NCBI GenBank assembly: GCA_963723235.1
Contig: CAVRPV010000014.1
Location: 1 to 62,397, forward strand
Length of the DNA: 62,397 bases
Direction of reading: 5' to 3'
Origin: CAIRTM01 sp963723235
GTDB taxonomy: Bacteria; Desulfobacterota; WTBG01; CAIYCZ01; CAIRTM01
The notes below the pieces were generated by a model that made no database searches, had not been told where the DNA came from, and saw nothing but the letters and a program-made list of their open reading frames with translations. The translations under genes were made by a program, and so were the position numbers. The stretch's first letter is position 1. Each line of letters opens with the position of its first letter. Below are positions 19,931 to 28,388 of this stretch, piece after piece.

Positions 19931-20422
19931 ATGACCATACGTGCTGCAGTGCTTACCATCAGTGACAAGGGTTCCCGGGGAGAGCGCCTTGATACGAGCG
20001 GCCCCGCTGTTCAGGCATTGCTTGAGCAGGCTGGCATAGCGGTTGCCCACAGCGAAATTATCCCGGATGAACAGGATTGTATTGTCAGTCGGCTTATGGT
20101 CTGTTGTGATGAGCTGCGCTGTGATTTGATCGTTACAACCGGCGGAACCGGGGTGGGTCCGCGCGATGTAACACCTGAGGCTACCAGGAGCGTGATTGAG
20201 CGTGAGCTGCCCGGTTTTGGAGAGGCAATGCGCATGGAAAGCCTGAAGATAACGCCGCATGCCGTAATCTCACGCGCTCTGGCCGGCATTCGCAAGCACT
20301 GCCTGATTATAAACCTGCCCGGCAGCCCCAAGGCTGCCCGTGAAAACCTGCAAACCGTGCTGCCTGCCCTGGCCCATGCCATCGCGAAGATACAGGGCGA
20401 TCCCTCTGACTGTGCTGTGTAG
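19931..20422 (+). CDS. mogA: Molybdopterin adenylyltransferase (MogA/MoaB family)
   Basis: This enzyme activates molybdopterin by adenylation before molybdate insertion. The fold markers are LTISDKGSRGERLDTSGP, TTGGTGVGPRDVTPEATRSV and NLPGSPKAARENL. It has 163 residues. No other molybdenum cofactor gene is close by; the possible molybdate transporter is at 38.4 kb. Confidence 0.9.
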   Translation: MTIRAAVLTISDKGSRGERLDTSGPAVQALLEQAGIAVAHSEIIPDEQDCIVSRLMVCCDELRCDLIVTTGGTGVGPRDVTPEATRSVIERELPGFGEAMRMESLKITPHAVISRALAGIRKHCLIINLPGSPKAARENLQTVLPALAHAIAKIQGDPSDCAV

Positions 20423-20558
20423 GTGTTGTGCTGCGAGCCACTTCTCTTCTGCCAGACAAAGCAAGGCATCGGACGGATTCGACTCATCGGACCGATCGGA
20501 CGGATGAGCCTGAATATTGAACCTTGAACTTTGAACCTGTTGTCTTCCCAACTCCGAA

Positions 20559-22205
20559 CTATGCCTGCTCGTTGCGCCAGCGCTTGCAGGTGTTGATCAG
20601 GCCGCGCGTTGAGCTGTCGTGGGTTTTTATCGGCTGCGCAGATGCAAGCTCCGGGATGATTTTCTGTGCAAGCTGTTTACCCAGCTCGACCCCCCACTGG
20701 TCAAAAGAGCATATGTTCCAGAGAATGCCCTGCGTAAAGACCTTGTGTTCATACATGGCGATCAGCGTTCCCAGTGTGTGCGGATCAAGTTTCCTGAACA
20801 TGATGGTATTGGTGGGGCGGTTGCCATCAAATACGCGGTGCGGAGCGTGAAAATCAATCTCAGCCGCGCTCATACCTGCGGCAGCGAGCTCATCGCGCAC
20901 CTGTTCTTCAGTTTTTCCGTTCATCAGGGCCTCGGTCTGGGCAAAGAAGTTTGCCAGCAGCAGTTGATGATGATTGCCCACCGGATTATGGCTTATGGCC
21001 GGTGCCAGAAAGTCGGCCGGGATCATTGTGCAGCCTTGGTGGATAAGCTGAAAAAAGGCATGCTGGCCGTCTGTGCCGGGTGCTCCCCATATCACCGGAC
21101 CGGTTGATGCTGCTGAGCGGGCTCCGGCGCGCGTGATGTGTTTGCCATTTGATTCCATGTCGAGTTGCTGGATGTAGGCCGGCAGGCGTCGCAGGTACTG
21201 GTCATAGGGCAGGATGGCGTGGGTCTCGCAGCCGAAGCCGTTATTATAAAGAATGCCGATGAGCCCCATCAACACCGGAATGTTGCGATCAAAGGGAGCC
21301 GAGCGGAAATGCAGGTCCATGGCCCTGGCCCCTGAGAGAAAGTCCTGGAAATTGCGCATGCCGATCGAGAGTATGACCGGCAGTCCGATTGCCGACCAGA
21401 CTGAGTAGCGTCCTCCGACCCAGTCCCAGAAACCGAACATATTGGCGGGATCGATACCGAACGCGCTTACCTCGGCCTGGTTGGTTGACACGGCCGCAAA
21501 ATGAACGGCAACGTGGGCATGGCTGCCCGCAACTGCCGTGAACCAATCACGTGCCGTTTGGGCGTTGGTCATGGTCTCCAGGGTGGTGAATGTCTTCGAG
21601 GCGATGATGAAAAGGGTTGTTTCCGGCTGCAGGGATTTCAGGGTCTCCGTGATATGGGTGCCGTCAATATTGGAGACAAAGTGCATTGTCAGGTTGCCGG
21701 CGTACGGCTTCAGGGCTTCGCATACCATGGCCGGGCCAAGGTCAGACCCGCCGATGCCGATATTGACAACGTCGGTAAAGGGCTTGCCCGTATAGCCGCG
21801 CCGCTCACCCGTGCGAATGGATTCTGCAAACCGCCCGCACGCATCCAGCATTGCAGCTACATCCGGCATCACATCGCGGCCGTCGCACAGTACCGGGTCT
21901 GCGGGGTTGGCGCGCAGGGCCGTGTGCAGCACGGATCTGTTCTCAGTGCAGTTGATTTTTTCTCCGCGAAACATCTTTTCAATCCAGCCGCCAAGGTCAC
22001 TGGCATGCGCAAGCTCCAGCAGGATTTCACGTGTGCGCGGAGTCAGCAGATTTTTGGAGTAGTCAAGCAGCAGCCCGGCCGCCTCAAGGCTGAAGTCCTC
22101 GAAACGATGCGGGTTTGCGGTAAACATATCGCGCATATGCATCGTCTGCAGGGTGGGAATGTGATCATGCAGGGCCTGCCAGGCCTGGTCTGGAGTGCGG
22201 TTCAT
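20559..22205 (-). CDS. pgi: Glucose-6-phosphate isomerase
   Basis: This glycolytic enzyme interconverts glucose-6-phosphate and fructose-6-phosphate. It has 548 residues with the signatures VNIGIGGSDLGPAMVCEAL, GFWDWVGGRYSVWSAIGLP and NICSFDQWGVELGKQLA. The proteobacterial-length protein is intact. It is divergent from recJ, with the long upstream recJ extension overlapping its start. Confidence 0.96.
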   Translation of the reverse strand: MNRTPDQAWQALHDHIPTLQTMHMRDMFTANPHRFEDFSLEAAGLLLDYSKNLLTPRTREILLELAHASDLGGWIEKMFRGEKINCTENRSVLHTALRANPADPVLCDGRDVMPDVAAMLDACGRFAESIRTGERRGYTGKPFTDVVNIGIGGSDLGPAMVCEALKPYAGNLTMHFVSNIDGTHITETLKSLQPETTLFIIASKTFTTLETMTNAQTARDWFTAVAGSHAHVAVHFAAVSTNQAEVSAFGIDPANMFGFWDWVGGRYSVWSAIGLPVILSIGMRNFQDFLSGARAMDLHFRSAPFDRNIPVLMGLIGILYNNGFGCETHAILPYDQYLRRLPAYIQQLDMESNGKHITRAGARSAASTGPVIWGAPGTDGQHAFFQLIHQGCTMIPADFLAPAISHNPVGNHHQLLLANFFAQTEALMNGKTEEQVRDELAAAGMSAAEIDFHAPHRVFDGNRPTNTIMFRKLDPHTLGTLIAMYEHKVFTQGILWNICSFDQWGVELGKQLAQKIIPELASAQPIKTHDSSTRGLINTCKRWRNEQA

Positions 22206-22345
22206 TGATCAGCCTTTCATGCTGTGGCACCGCCGCCGGTAAGACAATGCCGGATTCGTGCGCGGAGCTTGACTTTAACGGGTGCTTTGCTACAATCCTG
22301 AACGCACACCCGCATATTGACTTGTTGTTCACGCAGGAATTTATT

Positions 22346-24067
22346 TTGGATGCAGTCTGTACCTCCTGGCACATTACCGAACCGCAGATTGATCTGCGCA
22401 CAACGCTTGCCCGTACGCTTAACATTTCTCCGCTTGTTTCTCAAGTATTAATCAATCGCGGTTTTGACAGTCCCGATAAAGCCCGCTCCTTTCTTTCTGC
22501 GCGCCTGAATGACCTGCATTCACCCTTTTTGATGAAAGACATGCACAGGGCGGTTGAGCGGATTATTGTTGCCCTGGGCCGGCAGGAGCATATCTGTATT
22601 TATGGCGACTATGATGTGGACGGCGTAACCGCAACTGCCGTGCTGGCGCTGTTTTTGAAGCGGGCCGGAGGCAATGTTTCCTTTTATATCCCGGGGCGCC
22701 AGCACGAGGGTTATGGTTTGAATATTGAAGCCCTTGACCGGATACGCTCACAGCGCGATGCGCGGTTGCTTATTACGGTTGACTGCGGCATTTCGGATCT
22801 GGATGAGGTTATGTACGCCAATAGCCGGGGCATGGACGTCATTGTAACCGATCATCATGAAATGCCGGAAGCGCAAGCGGCTGCGTACGCGACATTGAAT
22901 CCAAAGCAGCCTGATTGTTCGTTTCCTTTTAAGGGGCTTGCCGGGGTAGGTGTTGCCTTTAATCTGGTCATGGCCCTTCGCAAAACGCTGCGTGAGCGCG
23001 GTGCCTGGACGAACGTGGATGAGCCCAATCTGCGCGAATATCTTGACCTGGTCGCGCTCGGCACCATTGCCGATATCGTGCCGATGGTCGATGAAAATCG
23101 CATTTTCGTGCGCAACGGACTCGAGGAGCTGAGCCGCTCAGAACGGCCCGGCATTAAAGCCCTGAAAAGCGTCTGCGGGCTTGAGCACGAAGAAGTGACC
23201 GTCACCACGGTGGCCTATCGCCTTGCACCGCGCATTAACGCTGCCGGGCGTGTTGCCGACGCGGCCCTGGCGGTTCAGCTGCTGCTGTGCGAAAACCCTG
23301 ATGAGGCTGCGCTGCTTGCCAGTCAGATTGATCAGGAAAATACGCGCCGCCGTCAGGTTGAGGGCCGGACTTTGACGGATGCCAGAAAACAGCTTGATCC
23401 CTATCGTGATGATGCTGCGTTGGTGCTCGCCTCGAATGACTGGCACCCCGGGGTTATGGGCCTGTGTGCATCGCGCCTGGCCGATGAGTTCCTTCGCCCG
23501 GTTGTCATGATTGCCTGTGATGAGCGCAAGGGCACCGGTCGCGGTTCGGTCCGCGGGGTTGAAGGTTTTAATATCTATGATGCCGTGAAAAACTGCGCTT
23601 CTCTTTTAGAAACCTACGGCGGGCACAAAGGCGCGGCCGGGTTGAGCGTTACAATGAGTAATATTGATGATTTCCGTGCGCGCTTTAATGAATCCTGCAG
23701 CTGTGCCGGACAAGCAGCAGGGGCTGAATTTCAGGTTATCATGATTGACGCGGAGATTGCCCTGCAGGAGCTTTCCTGCGGGGTTGTGCAGGATATTGAA
23801 GCGCTTGCCCCGTTCGGGTTCCAAAACCCCGAACCGGTCTTCTGCAGCCCTGAGCTTAAATACTACAGCCACATGATGGTCGGTAACGGGCATTTAAAGC
23901 TTAAAATCAAGGAGTCCGGCCGTTTTTATGATGCGATCGGCTTCAACATGGCATCCCGGTTTGATCTTGGGGACAACAGCATCAAGCTTGCCTTTGTGCC
24001 GCAAATCAACACGTTTAACGGCCAAAAAAGTATTCAGCTCAAGCTGCGCGACATTAAGTGCAACTAA
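22346..24067 (+). CDS. recJ: Single-stranded-DNA-specific exonuclease RecJ
   Basis: This 5'-3' exonuclease acts in recombination and mismatch repair. DHH motifs are clear: YGDYDVDGVTATAVL, TVDCGISDLDE and VIVTDHHEMPE. The DHHA1 part has GTGRGSVRGVEGFNIYDAV and YGGHKGAAGLSV; the C-terminal OB-like domain ends LKYYSHMMVGNGHLK... The ORF opens back to 22205, overlapping pgi. I prefer the TTG at 22346, which has an AGGA site, just before DAVCTSWHI. Confidence 0.93.
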   Translation: MDAVCTSWHITEPQIDLRTTLARTLNISPLVSQVLINRGFDSPDKARSFLSARLNDLHSPFLMKDMHRAVERIIVALGRQEHICIYGDYDVDGVTATAVLALFLKRAGGNVSFYIPGRQHEGYGLNIEALDRIRSQRDARLLITVDCGISDLDEVMYANSRGMDVIVTDHHEMPEAQAAAYATLNPKQPDCSFPFKGLAGVGVAFNLVMALRKTLRERGAWTNVDEPNLREYLDLVALGTIADIVPMVDENRIFVRNGLEELSRSERPGIKALKSVCGLEHEEVTVTTVAYRLAPRINAAGRVADAALAVQLLLCENPDEAALLASQIDQENTRRRQVEGRTLTDARKQLDPYRDDAALVLASNDWHPGVMGLCASRLADEFLRPVVMIACDERKGTGRGSVRGVEGFNIYDAVKNCASLLETYGGHKGAAGLSVTMSNIDDFRARFNESCSCAGQAAGAEFQVIMIDAEIALQELSCGVVQDIEALAPFGFQNPEPVFCSPELKYYSHMMVGNGHLKLKIKESGRFYDAIGFNMASRFDLGDNSIKLAFVPQINTFNGQKSIQLKLRDIKCN

Positions 24068-24108
24068 GCGCTCAGGCATTCACGCAGCCCGTGGCATGAA
24101 TATTTACG

Positions 24109-24137
24109 TTGCAGTTGTTTCAGTTTTTTCCTATATA
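24109..24137 (+). promoter_or_regulatory. Sigma-70-like promoter upstream of pilT
   Basis: TTGCAG and TATATA are 17 bases apart, about 105 bases before the pilT start. Confidence 0.45.
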
Positions 24138-24241
24138 TGCCGAATAATGGTTGTGGTTTATACAAGAAGGTACTTGCGGTCACGGCATGTGGGCCGGACG
24201 GATTCCAGTACTGTATCGCTGAATAGCACTACGAGCGCTCA

Positions 24242-25348
24242 ATGGCTTACGATCTGAATGAACTGTTGCGGTACATGGTCACCATAAAAGCCTCGGACCT
24301 GCATCTGCGTGTCGGCTCTCCGCCTGTGTTTCGTGTCGATGGGGCCCTGGACGTCTACGGGCAGGAGCGGCTTACGGCGGAGTGGCTCAATGAAGCTAAA
24401 GAGCGGATTTTGACCGATAAACAGAAAAAGCAGCTCTATGAAGAATTGGCGGTTGATTCATCCTATGCTATTGAGAGCTTTACCCGTTTTCGTATCAATG
24501 TGTTTTATCAGCGCGGTACCATTTCGTTGGCGTTTCGCAATATCTTTACCAGCGTGCCCACCATTGAGTCGTTGGGTTTGCCGACCGTGCTTGCCTCGAT
24601 TTGCCAGCGGCCGCAGGGTCTGGCGCTGGTCTGCGGCCCGACCGGTTCGGGTAAATCATCAACGCTGGCAGCTATGCTGCAGTCAATCAACGATTCGCGT
24701 ACCGCGCATGTCGTGACGATTGAAGATCCTATCGAATACCTGTTCCGGGATAATAAGTCCTTCATAACGCAGCGCGAGGTCGGCGTTGATACGATTGGGT
24801 ATGAAGTCGCCCTTAAAAACGCCATGCGTCAGGATCCGGATATTATTCTGATCGGTGAAATGCGCAGCGTTGATACCATGCAGACGGTTCTCAGCGCTGC
24901 TGAAACCGGGCATCAGGTTTTTACCACGGTGCATGCTAACAGCTCCTATGACGCAATCTCCCGTATTGTTGATTCATTCCCGGGGGATTTGCGCCCGCTC
25001 GTGCGCAAGCAGATATCCGAGGTTCTCCTGGCCTCAATTTATCAGCGCCTGTTGCCGCGCCTGGACTCGCAGGGGCGCATTGCCGCCCTTGAGATCCTGA
25101 TTAAGAGTCCGCGTATCAGGGACCTGATTGAAAAGAATGAATTGAAGTCTATTCGTGAAGAAATGGAGCGCTCGGTCACGATCAACAGGATGCAGTCCAT
25201 AGAACAATCGCTGGTCGCATTGATTGCCAATAAGATGATTTCGTTTAAGGAAGCGCTGAGTGCCACGCTGCTGCCGGGTGAATTAAAGCTGCTGATGGAT
25301 AAGCTGGGCATAAGCGAAGACGGTGATATCATGGAAGCGGGGTTGTGA
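24242..25348 (+). CDS. pilT: Type IV pilus retraction ATPase PilT
   Basis: This hexameric cytoplasmic ATPase depolymerises type IV pili. The N-terminal PAS-like domain has KASDLHLRVGSPPVFRVDG. The Walker A is GPTGSGKSSTLAAML, the Asp box is IEDPIEY, the Walker B is PDIILIGEMRS and the His box is TTVHANSS. It has 368 residues. The family AIREG motif is replaced near the C-terminus by LIEKNELKSI. No other pilus gene is nearby except the coiled-coil protein that follows. Confidence 0.93.
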   Translation: MAYDLNELLRYMVTIKASDLHLRVGSPPVFRVDGALDVYGQERLTAEWLNEAKERILTDKQKKQLYEELAVDSSYAIESFTRFRINVFYQRGTISLAFRNIFTSVPTIESLGLPTVLASICQRPQGLALVCGPTGSGKSSTLAAMLQSINDSRTAHVVTIEDPIEYLFRDNKSFITQREVGVDTIGYEVALKNAMRQDPDIILIGEMRSVDTMQTVLSAAETGHQVFTTVHANSSYDAISRIVDSFPGDLRPLVRKQISEVLLASIYQRLLPRLDSQGRIAALEILIKSPRIRDLIEKNELKSIREEMERSVTINRMQSIEQSLVALIANKMISFKEALSATLLPGELKLLMDKLGISEDGDIMEAGL

Positions 25349-25352
25349 GAGC

Positions 25353-25697
25353 ATGAAGGAAGCATATTCTGATTTTTCCATTATCAAGGCTCACCTTGAG
25401 CTGCGGCAGAAATACGACTCCGAGATAAAGAGTTTCAAGGAGAGCATCCGGGAGAAAGAGGAGCAGGCTATGCAGCGCATTGCCGCCCTTGAGCAGGAAG
25501 TTGTCAAACGCAATGACTACATAAAGGCTCAGGACAAAAAGCTGCAGGAAAGTACCCAGAAGATAACCGAGCAGGAAGATCAGCTCAGGCAGATGGGTTT
25601 GCAGCTGCATAAGTTAAAAATACAGGCTCAGCAGCAGGCTGCGCCCGAACAGGCAGCTGAACCAGAGCCAAGTCGGAGGCGCGGTCTTTTTAAGTAG
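25353..25697 (+). CDS. Coiled-coil protein next to PilT
   Basis: The protein has 114 residues, almost entirely a predicted coiled coil (heptad-like stretches from LELRQKYDSEIKSF to LRQMGLQLHKLKIQ), with a C-terminal Ala/Pro/Glu linker and a basic RRRGLFK end. It starts four bases after the pilT stop. A structural or adaptor role for the pilus motor is a guess based only on position. Confidence 0.6.
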   Translation: MKEAYSDFSIIKAHLELRQKYDSEIKSFKESIREKEEQAMQRIAALEQEVVKRNDYIKAQDKKLQESTQKITEQEDQLRQMGLQLHKLKIQAQQQAAPEQAAEPEPSRRRGLFK

Positions 25698-25841
25698 GAC
25701 AGCGCATGAACCGCGTTCCTCCCCGCGTGCAATGCGGCAGTCCGGCACGTGAGTGCACATGGTGCTTTGCGTGCAGGACGGTACTCTTGAGCGGTTGCAG
25801 TCAAAAGTCCTTTCAATGTTCGATTGTGTGCGACACCATCA

Positions 25842-27101
25842 ATGACATCTCCCCGAAAACCTGAAATTCTGGCTCCGGCCGGTAACCGGATTGCGCTGCG
25901 GGCGGCACTTGACGCCGGCGCGGATGCAATTTATTTTGGAGTCCGTGATTTAAATATGCGCGCGGCTGCCGATAACTTTACTCCCGGCGAATTCCCTGCA
26001 CTGGTGGGCGCCTGCCGGGCTGTGGGCTGCAGATGTTATCTGGCGCTTAACACCATTATTTATCAGTCTGAAATTTCAAAAGTGCGCAGCGTGCTGGAGC
26101 GCGCGCAGGCTGCCGGTGTTGATGCGGTGATTGCATGGGATTTTTGTGTCATTGCGGCCGCTAACCGTCTGGGACTGCCTGTGCATGTATCGACCCAGAT
26201 GTCGGTCTCGAACACGGAAAGCATGCTGTATTTTTATCGCAATCTGGGCGTGCGCCGTTTTGTGCTGGCCCGCGAATGCACGCTGGCTGATATGCGCCGC
26301 ATCCGGCGCGATCTTTTGGAAAGCCTTGGGGAGCAGGCATCCGGCATTGAAATTGAGGTGTTTGCGCATGGTGCCATGTGTGTTGCTGTCAGCGGACGTT
26401 GCTTTATGTCCACGCTGCAGCATGGTGCCTCGGCCAATCGCGGCGCATGCTATCAGCCCTGCCGCCGGGAGTATGAGATTACGGCCCTTGATGAGGACAT
26501 CGGTTTTCGGATCGGCCAGGGCTATGTCATGAGCCCCCGGGACTTGTGTACGTTGCCGTTTATAGAAAAGCTGATTGCTGCCGGGGTTGACAGCCTGAAA
26601 ATCGAGGGTCGCAACCGCAGCCCCGAATACGTGGCAACGGTTGTGGGCGCCTATCGCCGGGCAATTGATTTTTATTGTGCCAATCGGGGTCGCAGGCAGT
26701 TTCGCCTTGAATTTGAGGCCCTCAAACGCGAAGAACTCGCGCGGCTTGAACGGGTGTATAACCGGGGATTTTCAAGTGGTTTTTTTATGGGGCGCCCGGT
26801 CGCCGACTGGGCCGACGGCGCGGGCAGCCGATCCACTGTTCGCAAGGAATATGTCGGCCGGGTTATCAAACATTTTCGGCGCGCGGGTGTCAGCGAAATC
26901 ATGGTTGAAAGCAACACATTTCGAACAGGGGACACCCTTGTGTTTCAGGGACCAACAACCGGTGTTTTTGAACAGGTCGCCGAATCTATGGAGATGAATC
27001 ATATACAAGTTGCAGTGTCATGCAAGGGCCAGCCGATTGCGCTGAAGACTGCGCAGGTTACGCGCAAAAACGATCAGGTGTATGTGCTGCGCGCCCGCTA
27101 A
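25842..27101 (+). CDS. Peptidase U32 family protein
   Basis: The N-terminal ILAPAGNRIALRAALDAGAD and YFGVRDLNMRA open a TIM-barrel-like domain. The U32 cysteine signature is present (EVFAHGAMCVAVSGRCFMST, then NRGACYQPCRREY) and LKIEGRNRSPEYV follows. Members such as TrhP/RlhA act in hydroxylation of tRNA or rRNA; others were described as collagenases. An RNA-modification role is more likely for this type, but the subgroup is not certain. The start MTSPRKPE at 25842 is preferred to the upstream TTG. Confidence 0.85.
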   Translation: MTSPRKPEILAPAGNRIALRAALDAGADAIYFGVRDLNMRAAADNFTPGEFPALVGACRAVGCRCYLALNTIIYQSEISKVRSVLERAQAAGVDAVIAWDFCVIAAANRLGLPVHVSTQMSVSNTESMLYFYRNLGVRRFVLARECTLADMRRIRRDLLESLGEQASGIEIEVFAHGAMCVAVSGRCFMSTLQHGASANRGACYQPCRREYEITALDEDIGFRIGQGYVMSPRDLCTLPFIEKLIAAGVDSLKIEGRNRSPEYVATVVGAYRRAIDFYCANRGRRQFRLEFEALKREELARLERVYNRGFSSGFFMGRPVADWADGAGSRSTVRKEYVGRVIKHFRRAGVSEIMVESNTFRTGDTLVFQGPTTGVFEQVAESMEMNHIQVAVSCKGQPIALKTAQVTRKNDQVYVLRAR

Positions 27102-27120
27102 TCTGAAAGGGAGAGGACCT

Positions 27121-27738
27121 ATGGCTATTGAAGAGTATTGTGAAGAGCTTGATGCCATGCTGGCGGCAAACGATGAGGTCGCACTCAGCCTTGATGAGGT
27201 GCACGGCTTTATGAGCGCTGCCCTGTGCGGCCCGCGTGTGCTTTCATTCAGGGATTGCGTGTGCGCGGTTTTCCTCCCTGAGGAGACCGATGCCGAGGAA
27301 AGCGAATGTGAACTCCCCTCAGACATCCTGGAGATGCTTACCCGGCTGTATGAGGATACGCTGCGCTCAATTGAAGACGGTTCGTTCCTGCCCATTGTTT
27401 CATGTGAGGGCGATGACGATGAGGAGGACGTTGATGCCCGTTTGTGGTGTTGCGGTTTTCTGATGGGCATGGAGTTCAATAGATCGAGTTGGAAGCTGGA
27501 TACCAGTCTTGTCCTTGACCTGTTGACCCCGATTATTCTGCTTGCCGACCCAAAAGAATTTGAGCGGGCCGCCAAACAGCTTGGCTCCGGCGGCGAAAGC
27601 CTCAGGCAGGAGCTCCTGGAGGCGCTGCCTGAGAGCGTATGTGCGCTCAAGGATTTTTTTAAGAAAAAGCCGCGCTCGCGAAGGCCTGCCCCTGCAGCAA
27701 ATGCTCCTGCCAGAAAGCGCCGTGTAACGCGACGCTAA
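27121..27738 (+). CDS. YecA/YgfB-like UPF0149 protein
   Basis: The UPF0149 fold is seen in LSLDEVHGFMSAALCGPRVL, LPSDILEMLTRLYEDTL, and a WCCGFLMGMEFNRSSW core. The N- and mid-parts are acidic; the last 30 residues are very basic (KKKPRSRRPAP...ARKRRVTRR), perhaps for nucleic-acid contact. The SEC-C zinc tail of YecA is absent. Function unknown. It follows the U32 gene by 19 bases. Confidence 0.7.
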   Translation: MAIEEYCEELDAMLAANDEVALSLDEVHGFMSAALCGPRVLSFRDCVCAVFLPEETDAEESECELPSDILEMLTRLYEDTLRSIEDGSFLPIVSCEGDDDEEDVDARLWCCGFLMGMEFNRSSWKLDTSLVLDLLTPIILLADPKEFERAAKQLGSGGESLRQELLEALPESVCALKDFFKKKPRSRRPAPAANAPARKRRVTRR

Positions 27739-27779
27739 AAACTGCACGACAGGGTAAGGTTGTATGCCCCGCAATGATT

Positions 27780-27903
27780 GACACACCCGTAAAAAGTCCG
27801 GATGCTGCGTTGCGCTTCATCCTCAGTCATTGCGGCGTACAGCACGTATGCCTCATTTCTTCGGATTCGCGCGCCTTGCCTGCGAACTTTTTACGAGCGT
27901 GTC
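27780..27903. repeat. Palindromic interspersed repeat, copy R2
   Basis: The end stem is GACACACCCGTAAAAAGT against ACTTTTTACGAGCGTGTC. The core GCTGCGTTGCGCTTCATCC, TGCGGCGTACAGCACGTA and GCGCGCCTTGCC is shared with R1 and R3-R5. GAATTTTTACGACTTCATCAA follows, as after R1. The rest of the 650-base spacer to the Kelch-like gene holds no gene that I can support. Confidence 0.75.
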
Positions 27904-28388
27904 TGAAAAATGTGCATTTTCTGAATTTTTACGACTTCATCAATGATTGAGTGCACCTTTTTTAGCCTGGGAGACGGACGGACCGGCAAACAAAGAAGCC
28001 ATCGCGGGCTTGTTTTTCTCCTGTTTACATGCTACCGTATGCTAGCAGGCGAACCGGCATGAGCGGCTGCATCGAAAACGGCCTCAAGCCAAAACGCCGC
28101 ATCCCTGTTCTCATGTGCGACGTGTTTGTGTGATTGTCACAACTGCTTGGAAATCCTGAAAAAAGCACCGAACCCTCGGAGATAAAAAGCAGGTGCTGGC
28201 AGGCCCGAGAAATATCACTGATACTGAATATCCACAGGAAGCCGTGTTGAAAAAACATGTCATGTGTGGTCAAAATTATGTACGAAACGACCGCAGTAAA
28301 AAGGGTACTGCAACAGGCCCGGCAGAAGAGGGACACGGCGGTGAAACATGCAGGAGAAAGCAACAGGGAGCTCATGGAGGAACAAAGC

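Noticed and set aside
21501..22208. Open frame of 235 codons antisense to pgi
   Set aside because: It is a shadow of the pgi coding frame with no independent signal.
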